The notes beneath the pieces were generated by a model that saw nothing but the letters and a program-made list of their open reading frames with translations, ran no database searches and was not told the origin of the DNA. Positions 57,538 through 64,000 of a stretch of 64,000 bases of DNA are shown one piece after another. Numbering within the stretch: the first letter of the stretch is position 1; each line of letters opens with the position of its first letter. Source of the DNA: Micromonospora eburnea (lineage in GTDB: Bacteria; Actinomycetota; Actinomycetes; Mycobacteriales; Micromonosporaceae); NCBI RefSeq assembly GCF_900090225.1, contig NZ_FMHY01000002.1, forward strand, positions 1,860,001 to 1,924,000, given 5' to 3'. A program made the translations under genes and the position numbers.

Positions 57538-58953
57538 ATGCCGATCGCCACCACGAATCCCGCCACCGGGCAGGTGCTCAAGACGTACGACCCGATGTCG
57601 GACGAGCAGGTCGACTCCGCCATCGAACGGGCCCACCTGGCCTTTCGGCAGTTGTGCGACGACACCACCGTGGCCCAACGCGGCCGATGGCTCATCGCGG
57701 CGGCCGAACTGCTGGAGGCCGAACGGGACGAGACCGCCCGGATGATGACCACCGAGATGGGCAAGACGTACGCGGCGGCCCAGGCCGAGGTGACCAAGTG
57801 CGCGACAGCCTGCCGCTTCTACGCCGAGAACGCGGTGCGGATGCTCGCCGACGAACCGGCCGACGCCGCGGCGGTCAAGGCGAGGCGGGCGTTCATCCGG
57901 TACCAGCCGATCGGGCCGGTGCTCGCGGTGATGCCGTGGAACTTCCCGCTCTGGCAGGTCATGCGCTTCGCCGCCCCGGCCCTGATGGCCGGCAACACCG
58001 GCCTGCTCAAGCACGCCTCCAATGTGCCGCAGACCGCCCTCTACCTGGAGGAACTGTTCCGCCGGGCCGGCTTCCCCGAGGGCGCGTTCACCACCCTGCT
58101 GGTCGGTTCCGACGCCGTCGACCGGATCCTCAGCGACCCGCGGGTACGCGCGGCCACCCTGACCGGCAGTGAGGTCGCGGGCCGCTCGATCGCCCAGATC
58201 GCCGGCCGGGAACTGAAGAAGACCGTGCTGGAACTGGGCGGCAGCGACCCGTTCGTGGTGATGCCCTCGGCCGACCTCGACCGGGCCGCCGAGGTGGCCA
58301 CCACGGCCCGCTGCCAGAACAACGGGCAGTCGTGCATCGCCGCCAAGCGGTTCATCGTCCACACCGACGTCTTCGACGCCTTCGCCGACAGGTTCGCCGC
58401 CCGGATGTCCGCGCTGCGGGTCGGCGACCCGATGGACGACGCCACCGACGTCGGCCCGCTGGCCAGCGAGCGGGGCCGCGCCGAGGTGCACGCGCAGGTC
58501 CAGGACGCGGCGGACAGCGGCGCCACCATCCTCTGCGGCGGGGAACTGCCCGCCGGGGACGGGTGGTTCTATCCGCCGACGGTGGTCACCGACCTGCGGC
58601 CGGGAATGCGAATGTGGGCCGAGGAGGTCTTCGGTCCGGTCGCCGGCCTCTACCGGGCCTCCTCATACGAGGAGGCGATCGAGATCGCCAACGGCACCAG
58701 CTTCGGCCTCGGCTCGAACGCCTGGACCACCGATCCGGCCGAGCAGGAGCGCTTCGCCGCCGACCTGGACGCCGGCAGCGTCTTCATCAACGGCATGACC
58801 ACCTCATACCCGGAGTTGCCGTTCGGCGGCGTGAAGAACTCCGGCTACGGCCGCGAGCTGTCCGCCGTGGGCATGCGGGAGTTCTGCAACACCAAGACCG
58901 TCTGGGTCGGTGCGGGGGAGGCCGGTGCCGGCGCCGGCGCGCACGCCGAGTAG
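57538..58953 (+). CDS. Succinate-semialdehyde dehydrogenase (Sad/GabD-like)
   Basis: 471 residues from ATG 57538 with AGGAGC upstream. The aldehyde dehydrogenase core is complete: MPWNFPLWQVMRFAAPALMAGN, catalytic Glu in TVLELGGSDPFVV, catalytic Cys in NNGQSCIAAKRF, and EEVFGPVAGLY. The NGQSCIAAKRF form is typical of the Sad/YneI-type succinate-semialdehyde dehydrogenases. It makes succinate from succinate semialdehyde, e.g. from GABA. The C-terminus has a short Gly/Ala tail. No GABA aminotransferase gene is near. Confidence 0.85.
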   Translation: MPIATTNPATGQVLKTYDPMSDEQVDSAIERAHLAFRQLCDDTTVAQRGRWLIAAAELLEAERDETARMMTTEMGKTYAAAQAEVTKCATACRFYAENAVRMLADEPADAAAVKARRAFIRYQPIGPVLAVMPWNFPLWQVMRFAAPALMAGNTGLLKHASNVPQTALYLEELFRRAGFPEGAFTTLLVGSDAVDRILSDPRVRAATLTGSEVAGRSIAQIAGRELKKTVLELGGSDPFVVMPSADLDRAAEVATTARCQNNGQSCIAAKRFIVHTDVFDAFADRFAARMSALRVGDPMDDATDVGPLASERGRAEVHAQVQDAADSGATILCGGELPAGDGWFYPPTVVTDLRPGMRMWAEEVFGPVAGLYRASSYEEAIEIANGTSFGLGSNAWTTDPAEQERFAADLDAGSVFINGMTTSYPELPFGGVKNSGYGRELSAVGMREFCNTKTVWVGAGEAGAGAGAHAE

Positions 58954-59026
58954 CCGGGACCGACCGAACACCGTCGTGGGCCGGGAACGCGCGGAACCAC
59001 GCGGCCACCCCGGGAGCGGCGTTCCC

Positions 59027-61246
59027 CTACGCCGGATCCGGACGCCACAGCCAGAGCCCTTTGTAGTTGCCGTAGGCCACCAGGAGTGTCTTCGGGCTGA
59101 GCGCCACGGATTCGGCGGCCCAGGTGTAGACCGTGACCATGTCCACCTCGCGGCGGAGCGTCACGTTCCAGAGCCGGACCGTCTTGTCGTAGCCACCGGT
59201 GACGAGCCAGCCGCCATGGAAGTCGGAGGCCTTCACCGGCCCGTCGTGGCCGCGGAGCTCACCGAGCAGTCCGCCGCCCGGGTCCCGGATTTCCACCGAC
59301 CCGGAGGAGGTCGGAACGTACCACGAGCTGGCGATGCCGGGGCTGCTGTAGCGCCTGGCCCCGGTGCGGGCGTCCCACATGCCGGCGCTGCCGTCCTCGG
59401 CCCGGCCGAGCACGGTTTTGCTGTCACCACTGAAGCGAACCTTGTTGATCACCTTGGCGAGGCCGGTGATGGACGTCAGCGCCTTGGTGCTGCCCACCTT
59501 CCACACCTTGATCGTGGTGTCGGCACCGCCGGCCAGCATGGTGCCGTCCGGGCTGAAACTCACCGTCGTCGACCTGGCGACCTTGAAGTCCAGCGTGGCG
59601 GTCTCCTGCCGGGTCGTCATGTTCCACAGTTTGATCTGACCACTGTCGTTGGCGCTGGCGAGCGTGTCGCCGTCGGGGCTGAAGCTCAGCTCGTCGATCA
59701 CACCGTCCTGACCGAACAGCGTCCCGAGGAGTTTGCGGCCGTCGACGTCCCACAGGCGGATCATCTCGTCGTCGTCCGCGCTGGCCAGGATGGTGCCGTC
59801 GGGGTTGAACGCGAGGGCGGTCGGCTTCTTGTCGTACACGCGCACCGGTTTGGACTGCTGGTGCCGGTAGATGAGATTGGCGGCCGACGCGATGAGCAGC
59901 AGCGCGCACAGCGCGATGAGCACCCGTCGGGGCCAGCGTACGCGGGTGGCCGGAGTTCCCTCGCTGAGCATGGCGTCGCCCTGCGGCGGGCCGACCGGTT
60001 CGCCGGAGGGCGCGTCCCCAACGCCCGGCGGCCGGCGGTCCTTCTCCGGGGGCAGCAACCCCCGCGGGTCCATGGGCGAGGTGGGCGACGCGACGGACGG
60101 CACCGCCGCCGGGCGTACCGGGGATGGGTCCCGCCGAGTCGGCATGCCCACCTCCGCGGCCGCGTCCGTCCGGGTCGGCGCGAGGGGCGCCGACGCGCCG
60201 TCGACGCGGGTCGGGGCGGGTGGGAGGTCGTGCCGGGTCGGTGGTGGCGGCTGCGCCGGTACGTCCCGGCGGCCACCGGGTGGCGGCGACGGGAGCGGTG
60301 GCTGTGCCGGCACGGTAGGGGGCGGTCCGGGCGGGGGCGGGGCGTCGACGCGTGGCACCAGGAGCTCCGTGGCGGCGCTGTAGGTCAGCTCGGCGACCTG
60401 GCGGCGCAGCTCGCTGACGTCCGTCCCGTCCGCGCCGGCCACCGCGAGCAGCCGGGAGCGGACGGTGGCCAGCGCCGGCCGGGCCGCCGGCTCGTGGGCC
60501 AGCATGTCGGTGAGCACCGGCATGAGGTCGTCCGGCACCCCGGCCAGATCGGGCGCCACCTGCGGGTCGGCGATGCGCAGCAGCAACGAGTGCACTCCGC
60601 CCGCGCCGGGGTAGAGGTCGTGCCCGGTGGCGGCGTAGACCAGCGTGGCGCCGAGCGCGTAGATGTCCACGGCCGCGGTCAGGGCGCGCTCGCCCCGCAC
60701 CTGTTCGGGGGACATGTACGCCGGGGTACCGATGAGCAGCCCGGTCTGGGTGAACCGGCTGTCCTGCTCGGTCAACACGGCGAGGCCGAAGTCGATGAGC
60801 ACCGGGCCGTCGGGGCCGAGGATCACGTTCTGCGGCTTGAGGTCCCGGTGCAGCACGCCGGCCTGGTGCACGCGGGCGAGCCCGTCGGCCAGCATCGCCC
60901 CGGCCATCGCGGCCAACCGGACCGGCAGCGGCCCGCGCGCCGCGACGTACTGGTTGACCGTGGCGCCCGGAACGTACTGGACGGCGAGCCAGGCCGGATC
61001 ACCCAGCGGGTCGGCGTCCTCCAGCCGCGCCACGCGGGACCCGTAGACCAGCTTCAGGTTCTCGATCTCGGCGGCGAACCGGCGCCGCAGGTCCTCGTCG
61101 CTGACCAGTTCCTGCCGGATCACCTTCACCGCGACCCGGTCCCCGGTGGAGGACACACCGAAGTAGACGTATCCCATGCCGCCGGCGCCGAGGAGGCGGA
61201 GCAGCCGGTAGTCGCCGAGTTGTCCCACCTCGTCCGCCACTGCCAC
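59027..61246 (-). CDS. Serine/threonine protein kinase with C-terminal WD40 repeats
   Basis: 739 residues from GTG 61246 (GTG 61240 possible). Kinase domain, residues about 12-270: Gly loop LLGAGGMGYVYFG, Lys41, HRDLKPQN (133-140), DFGLA (152-156), and GTPAYMSPEQV. A Pro-rich linker with many PTR repeats follows (about 290-440), then one membrane helix (RRVLIALCALLLIASAANLIY) and about six WD40-like repeats (FNPDGTILASADDDEMIRLWDV, FSPDGDTLASANDSGQIKLWNM, others weaker). The WD40 part is predicted extracytoplasmic, a plausible sensor for the intracellular kinase. Ligand and targets unknown. Confidence 0.88.
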   Translation of the reverse strand: MAVADEVGQLGDYRLLRLLGAGGMGYVYFGVSSTGDRVAVKVIRQELVSDEDLRRRFAAEIENLKLVYGSRVARLEDADPLGDPAWLAVQYVPGATVNQYVAARGPLPVRLAAMAGAMLADGLARVHQAGVLHRDLKPQNVILGPDGPVLIDFGLAVLTEQDSRFTQTGLLIGTPAYMSPEQVRGERALTAAVDIYALGATLVYAATGHDLYPGAGGVHSLLLRIADPQVAPDLAGVPDDLMPVLTDMLAHEPAARPALATVRSRLLAVAGADGTDVSELRRQVAELTYSAATELLVPRVDAPPPPGPPPTVPAQPPLPSPPPGGRRDVPAQPPPPTRHDLPPAPTRVDGASAPLAPTRTDAAAEVGMPTRRDPSPVRPAAVPSVASPTSPMDPRGLLPPEKDRRPPGVGDAPSGEPVGPPQGDAMLSEGTPATRVRWPRRVLIALCALLLIASAANLIYRHQQSKPVRVYDKKPTALAFNPDGTILASADDDEMIRLWDVDGRKLLGTLFGQDGVIDELSFSPDGDTLASANDSGQIKLWNMTTRQETATLDFKVARSTTVSFSPDGTMLAGGADTTIKVWKVGSTKALTSITGLAKVINKVRFSGDSKTVLGRAEDGSAGMWDARTGARRYSSPGIASSWYVPTSSGSVEIRDPGGGLLGELRGHDGPVKASDFHGGWLVTGGYDKTVRLWNVTLRREVDMVTVYTWAAESVALSPKTLLVAYGNYKGLWLWRPDPA

Positions 61247-61364
61247 CCCGCTCCGTCCCCCCGCGACGCAGCCGATCCTTCCACAGCGGACGGTCCCGGT
61301 GGTGCCGTCGTGGCCCTCCGGACAGCGCTGGCGGCTGCGGCCCCCGGCTGGCCACGGCCCGCCT

Positions 61365-61898
61365 TCAGTCCAGGCGGCGTTCCAGCACCTGACCAGGCCA
61401 CGGGTCACGGCCGGGCCGGCGCACCGTGAACGGGTCGGTGGCGGTGAAGCCGCAGCCCTCGTAGAAGCGGACCAGGGCCCGGTCGTCGCCGCCGTAGCAG
61501 TCGACCCGCAGCAGCCCCAGCCCCCGGTCGCGGGCCAGCTCCGCCGCGTACGCCAGCAGCCGCGCCCCGATCCCGTTGCCGGCGTACGCGCGGTCGGTGA
61601 CCAGCAGGTTGACGTACAACTCCGGCTCGGTGGCCGGTGGCACGTAGTCGGTGGCCGAACCCACCACCAAAGCACCCACGGTGGCGTTGCCGAGCATGGC
61701 CAGGTGGAGCCCACCGCCGCTGGCCCACGCGTCGGCCTGAGCGATCCGGCGCGGGTCGGCCGACGCGGGCTCGGTGCCCCACTGGCCGGTCCGGCCGCGC
61801 TCGGCCAGCCAGGCGGTGGCCCCGTCGAGCAGCCGCAGCACGGTGGCCGCGTCGTCCGGCCCGCCCGGCCGGATGGTGATGGTCCGCTGGTCCGTCAT
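61365..61898 (-). CDS. GNAT family N-acetyltransferase
   Basis: 177 residues from ATG 61898. N-terminal ITIRPGGPDDAATVLRLLDGATAWLAERGRTGQW and acetyl-CoA-binding motif A LLVTDRAYAGNGIGARLLAYAAELARDRGL (Q/R-x-x-G-x-G/A near AGNGIG) are clear. C-terminal VRFYEGCGFTATDPFTV completes the fold. The acceptor substrate is unknown. It lies upstream of the kinase gene on the same strand, 118 bases away. Confidence 0.85.
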   Translation of the reverse strand: MTDQRTITIRPGGPDDAATVLRLLDGATAWLAERGRTGQWGTEPASADPRRIAQADAWASGGGLHLAMLGNATVGALVVGSATDYVPPATEPELYVNLLVTDRAYAGNGIGARLLAYAAELARDRGLGLLRVDCYGGDDRALVRFYEGCGFTATDPFTVRRPGRDPWPGQVLERRLD

Positions 61899-61956
61899 GC
61901 CGCCATGCTGCTATCAGCCGGGGCCCGCGGGCAAGATCGGGCGGCCCGCCGGAACC

Positions 61957-62559
61957 TCACGCCGCTGCCGCGCGCTCCCACGGCTGCGGTACGCGGACCG
62001 ATGCCATGCCCGCCGCCGTCGCGGCCTGGATGCCCAGCTCGGTGTCCTCGAAGACCAGGCAGTCCGCCGGGGGTACGCCGAGCCGGCGGGCGGCGAGCAG
62101 GAACGCCTCCGGGTCGGGCTTGGGCCGGGTGTAATCCCCGGCGCAGACCAGCGCCTCGAACCGGTCGAGCAGACCCAGCGTGCCGAGCGAGGCGGTGACC
62201 CCCTCCCGGGTGCTGCCGGAGACCACCGCGAACGGGATCCGGCCGTGGGCGTCCTCGATATGCGCCAGCACCTCCGGCACGGCGGTCAACTCGGGCAGCG
62301 AACGGTGGTAGAGCTCCTCCTGCCGCCGGGCGACCGTGTCGACCGGCATGGTCAACCCGTGCCGCGCGTTGAGCGTGGCGATGATGTCGGCGATCGGGCG
62401 GCCACCCCAGGCGTAGAACAGCTCCTCGGGGAATTCGCAGCCCCACTCGTCCAGGGCCGAACACCAGGCGGCGTAGTGCAGCGGCATCGAGTCGACGATG
62501 GTCCCGTCGCAGTCGAACAGGTACGCGCGGAAGTCGCCGGGCGGCAGGGGCAGGCTCAC
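61957..62559 (-). CDS. HAD-IA family hydrolase (phosphatase/phosphoglucomutase-like)
   Basis: 200 residues from GTG 62559. HAD motif I is [11 protein letters not shown] (nucleophile Asp near residue 16), motif [12 protein letters not shown], and motifs III/IV in [39 protein letters not shown]. The cap insertion ([39 protein letters not shown]) after motif I is C1-type as in beta-phosphoglucomutase and sugar phosphatases. Substrate unknown. The open frame extending to 62979 overlaps the GNAT gene on the other strand and is not used. Confidence 0.85.
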   Translation of the reverse strand: MSLPLPPGDFRAYLFDCDGTIVDSMPLHYAAWCSALDEWGCEFPEELFYAWGGRPIADIIATLNARHGLTMPVDTVARRQEELYHRSLPELTAVPEVLAHIEDAHGRIPFAVVSGSTREGVTASLGTLGLLDRFEALVCAGDYTRPKPDPEAFLLAARRLGVPPADCLVFEDTELGIQAATAAGMASVRVPQPWERAAAA

Positions 62560-62671
62560 CGGGGCAGGGTACTGCCTCCGCCGGAAAATGCGCTGGCCGG
62601 ACCCGTGCCGGTCTGGTTGGGTCGGGCACCGTGGAGCGCAGCAGGATCGCCCGGGCGACGAGTTGACCGAG

Positions 62672-63145
62672 GTGCAGCGGATCGAGGTGGCCTCCGGGGC
62701 ACCGTTCCGCGAGATCGGCATGACCGACGTCGCCGACATGCCGCCGTTGCCGCTGGACGTGCTGGCCGACCGCCAGCGGGCCGGCCGGGTGTGGGTGGCG
62801 GTGGACGCCAGAGAACGGCCGCTGGCCTTCGCGGTGGTCGACCTGGTGGACGGCTGCGCGCACGTCCTGCAACTCAGCGTGGACCCGGCGTACGCCCGGC
62901 GGGGGATCGGGCGGGGGCTGCTCGACGACGTGGCCGAATGGGCGGCCGGGCGGGGGCTGCCGGCGTTGACGCTGACCACCTTCCGCAGCGTGCCGTGGAA
63001 CGGGCCGTACTACGCGCGCTGCGGGTTCCGGGAGCTGACCGGTGGGGAGGTCACCGCGGGGCTGGCCGAGCTGTTAGCCGCCGAGGCGGCGTTGGGCCTG
63101 GACCCGGCCGACCGGATCGCCATGCGCCGCTCCATCGAACGTTAA
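62672..63145 (+). CDS. GNAT family N-acetyltransferase
   Basis: 157 residues from GTG 62672; TTG 62663 is also in frame. [80 protein letters not shown] contains motif A ([10 protein letters not shown]) and the YYARCGF end of the fold. It is not closely related to the GNAT at 61365. The acceptor is unknown. A remnant of a different gene begins 8 bases after its stop. Confidence 0.82.
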   Translation: MQRIEVASGAPFREIGMTDVADMPPLPLDVLADRQRAGRVWVAVDARERPLAFAVVDLVDGCAHVLQLSVDPAYARRGIGRGLLDDVAEWAAGRGLPALTLTTFRSVPWNGPYYARCGFRELTGGEVTAGLAELLAAEAALGLDPADRIAMRRSIER

Positions 63146-63152
63146 GGGTGGC

Positions 63153-63209
63153 GTGGCGACGCCTCAGATGATCATTCTCGACGGCGGTTCCAGCTCGGGG
63201 AAGTCCGGA
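63153..63209 (+). pseudogene. N-terminal remnant of a chloramphenicol-phosphotransferase-like gene
   Basis: GTG 63153 with an AAGG just upstream reads VATPQMIILDGGSSSGKSG, the exact N-terminal P-loop pattern of chloramphenicol 3-O-phosphotransferase-like kinases. After residue 19 the homology stops and the frame continues into unrelated sequence and the palindromic element at 63257. The normal protein is about 180 residues, so over 85 percent is missing. It is a broken gene or deletion scar; the antibiotic function is not claimed. Confidence 0.6.
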
Positions 63210-63256
63210 ACCGGGCATCCGGTTTCGCCCCCCGCTCGGCATACGCCGAGCCGTGC

Positions 63257-63305
63257 AGATCTTGGCGGGAAAGTGCCCCTACCGGGGCCACTTCCTTCCA
63301 AGATC
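63257..63305. repeat. Palindromic element with AAGATC arms
   Basis: GATCTTGG (63258-63265) and CCAAGATC (63298-63305) form the outer arms. The inner GGAAAGTGCCCC and GGGGCCACTTCC arms pair with central mismatches around TACC. The right inner arm contains GGAAGTGGCC on the minus strand, resembling the DUF559-flanking elements, but the outer arms point the other way. It ends next to the SMR terminator. Confidence 0.65.
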
Positions 63306-63323
63306 GCCCAGCTCTGGCGATCT
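63301..63323 (-). terminator. Hairpin terminator of the SMR gene
   Basis: AGATCGCC (63301-63308) and GGCGATCT (63316-63323) pair perfectly with a 7-base loop, 5 bases beyond the SMR stop on the minus strand. It shares AGATC with the preceding palindromic element. Confidence 0.6.
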
Positions 63324-63328
63324 GACGG

Positions 63329-63649
63329 TCAGTGTGTGCCGCCGAGGTTGAGGACCACCACCCCGGCGATCACCAGGCCGGCGCCCATCACCTTCGTGAC
63401 ACTGAGCGGCTCGCCCAGGAAGGCGGCCCCGATCGCCATGATCGCGGCGGTGCCGAGCCCGGACCAGATCGCGTACGCGACGCCGACCGGGATCTCCTTG
63501 ACGGCCAGGGCGAGCAGCCCGAACGACGACACGTACGCCACCGCCAGGCCGAGCGTCGGCCAGAGCCGGGTGAAGCCGTCGGTCGCCTTGAGCAGGCTGG
63601 TGCCGATCACCTCCGCGGTGATCGCGGCCAGCAGGAACACGTACGCCAT
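63329..63649 (-). CDS. SMR family multidrug efflux protein
   Basis: 106 residues with four membrane helices. The first holds the essential Glu13 (LLAAITAEVIGTSLLK), the helix after WPTLGLAVAYVSSFGLLALAVKEIPVGVAYAIWSGLGTAAIMAIGAAFLGEPLS is the standard SMR pattern, and the last is GAGLVIAGVVVLNLGG. It is of the EmrE/QacE branch rather than Gdx, judged by YAIWSGLGTA. It forms dual-topology dimers exporting cationic drugs or other compounds in exchange for protons. Confidence 0.9.
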   Translation of the reverse strand: MAYVFLLAAITAEVIGTSLLKATDGFTRLWPTLGLAVAYVSSFGLLALAVKEIPVGVAYAIWSGLGTAAIMAIGAAFLGEPLSVTKVMGAGLVIAGVVVLNLGGTH

Positions 63650-63671
63650 TCCGGAAACTTACCGGTTCGGG

Positions 63672-63872
63672 TCAGTGGCGGCCGGACTCCTCGAGACCGC
63701 CGACGAACGACTGCCAGGCGGCCGGGGTGAAGCGCAGCATGCCGCCGCTGCGGTCCTTGGAGTCGCGGACCAGGACCACGCCGGGGAGGTTGTCGGCGAC
63801 CTCGACGCAGTTGCCGCCGTTGGAGCTGCTGCGGGTGCTGGTGCGCCAGTTGGCGCCGGTCAGGTCAGCCAT
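63672..63872 (-). CDS. DUF397 domain-containing protein
   Basis: 66 residues from ATG 63872 with AAGG upstream on the minus strand. ANWRTSTRSSSNGGNCVEVADNLPGVVLVRDSKDRSGGMLRFTPAAWQSFVGGL is a complete DUF397 domain with its W-R-S-S-x-S start, NCVEVA, VRDSK and FTPxxWxxF. Such small proteins pair with XRE regulators in actinomycetes, as BldB/Scr1-type systems. Its start overlaps the XRE gene stop by 13 bases, so translation is coupled. Confidence 0.9.
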   Translation of the reverse strand: MADLTGANWRTSTRSSSNGGNCVEVADNLPGVVLVRDSKDRSGGMLRFTPAAWQSFVGGLEESGRH

Positions 63873-64000
63873 GGTCGCGCCTTCAGGAGTTGGATCGTCT
63901 GGTCGCGCGGCAGCGCGATCGACCTCAGAGTGTCCCAGACCTGCCACAGGGGAGCAACGTCCTTTGTCGTCCGCCCGGCCGCCTGGTCGTCCAGGTAGGC
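63860..64000 (-). CDS. XRE family regulator (DUF5753/Scr1-type), C-terminal end
   Basis: The last 46 residues only; the gene runs off the right edge. AYLDDQAAGRTTKDVAPLWQVWDTLRSIALPRDQTIQLLKARPW matches the C-terminal end of DUF5753 regulators with the helix-turn-helix region outside the window. These act with the DUF397 partner that follows. TGA is at 63860-63862, overlapping the DUF397 start. Confidence 0.75.
   Translation of the reverse strand, partial: AYLDDQAAGRTTKDVAPLWQVWDTLRSIALPRDQTIQLLKARPWLT

Noticed and set aside
61925-61945. CAAGATCGGGCGG between the GNAT and HAD genes as a fourth copy of the AAGATC palindrome family
   Set aside because: It has only one half-arm and no inner core like the others. 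It may be a weak hairpin or chance.
63153-63998. Plus-strand frame of 281 residues at the right edge
   Set aside because: Only the first 19 residues show a family pattern. The rest is antisense to the SMR and DUF397 genes, so it is recorded as a remnant instead.

Overview
The window is 64 kb of very GC-rich actinomycete chromosome. GTG starts are frequent, many genes overlap by ATGA, and there is little intergenic DNA. The gene content fits Micromonosporaceae, probably Micromonospora or a relative: a Scr1-type XRE/DUF397 pair, a class F sortase, IdeR-type iron boxes, a DUF3516-type helicase, a five-helix SdhC and typical palindromic intergenic repeats. I saw no rRNA, tRNA, CRISPR array, integrase or transposase. 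Genus assignment is inference from gene content.

Left part (1-20.9 kb): the end of glgC, pgm and nadK lead into a polysaccharide locus (about 3.2-19.1 kb). Its plus-strand arm holds a cassette for UDP-N-acetyl-L-fucosamine (fnlA, fnlB, a WbuB-like glycosyltransferase, fnlC), a methyltransferase, two GT4 glycosyltransferases and a Wzy-like polymerase. The minus-strand arm holds a DegT/PglE-like aminotransferase, a FemABX/GNAT acyltransferase, a PglC-type initiating phosphoglycosyltransferase, a Wzx-like flippase and a CgeB-like glycosyltransferase. A LytR-CpsA-Psr ligase follows. Together they read as a Wzx/Wzy-type surface glycopolymer that is initiated on undecaprenyl phosphate, flipped, polymerised and possibly attached to peptidoglycan by the LCP enzyme.

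Middle (20.9-49.2 kb): tex, a dGTPase, a metallo-beta-lactamase-fold hydrolase, the sdhCAB operon with a divergent LysR regulator, a Tat-exported multicopper oxidase resembling phenoxazinone synthase, hrpA, a cytidine deaminase, a YciI protein and a MerR regulator. Next come a four-gene ferric-siderophore ABC importer behind two iron boxes, a DUF559 endonuclease-like gene bracketed by inverted palindromic repeats, a conserved unknown gene, a Ski2/Mtr4-like helicase and trmB.

Right part (49.3-64 kb): a secreted anchored protein with a class F sortase, a Crp-like regulator, a monooxygenase-fold protein, exonuclease III, a PAC2-family protein, a secreted lysozyme-like protein, an EcsC-like protein, an SGNH hydrolase, a succinate-semialdehyde dehydrogenase, a kinase-WD40 fusion, two GNAT enzymes, a HAD phosphatase, a remnant of a chloramphenicol-phosphotransferase-like gene, an SMR exporter, a DUF397 protein and the end of its XRE partner.

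The least explained parts are the palindrome-flanked DUF559 unit (43.69-44.93 kb), the tandem repeat joining the two iron permease genes (40.52-40.68 kb), and the aminotransferase/acyltransferase/initiator trio of the polysaccharide locus.
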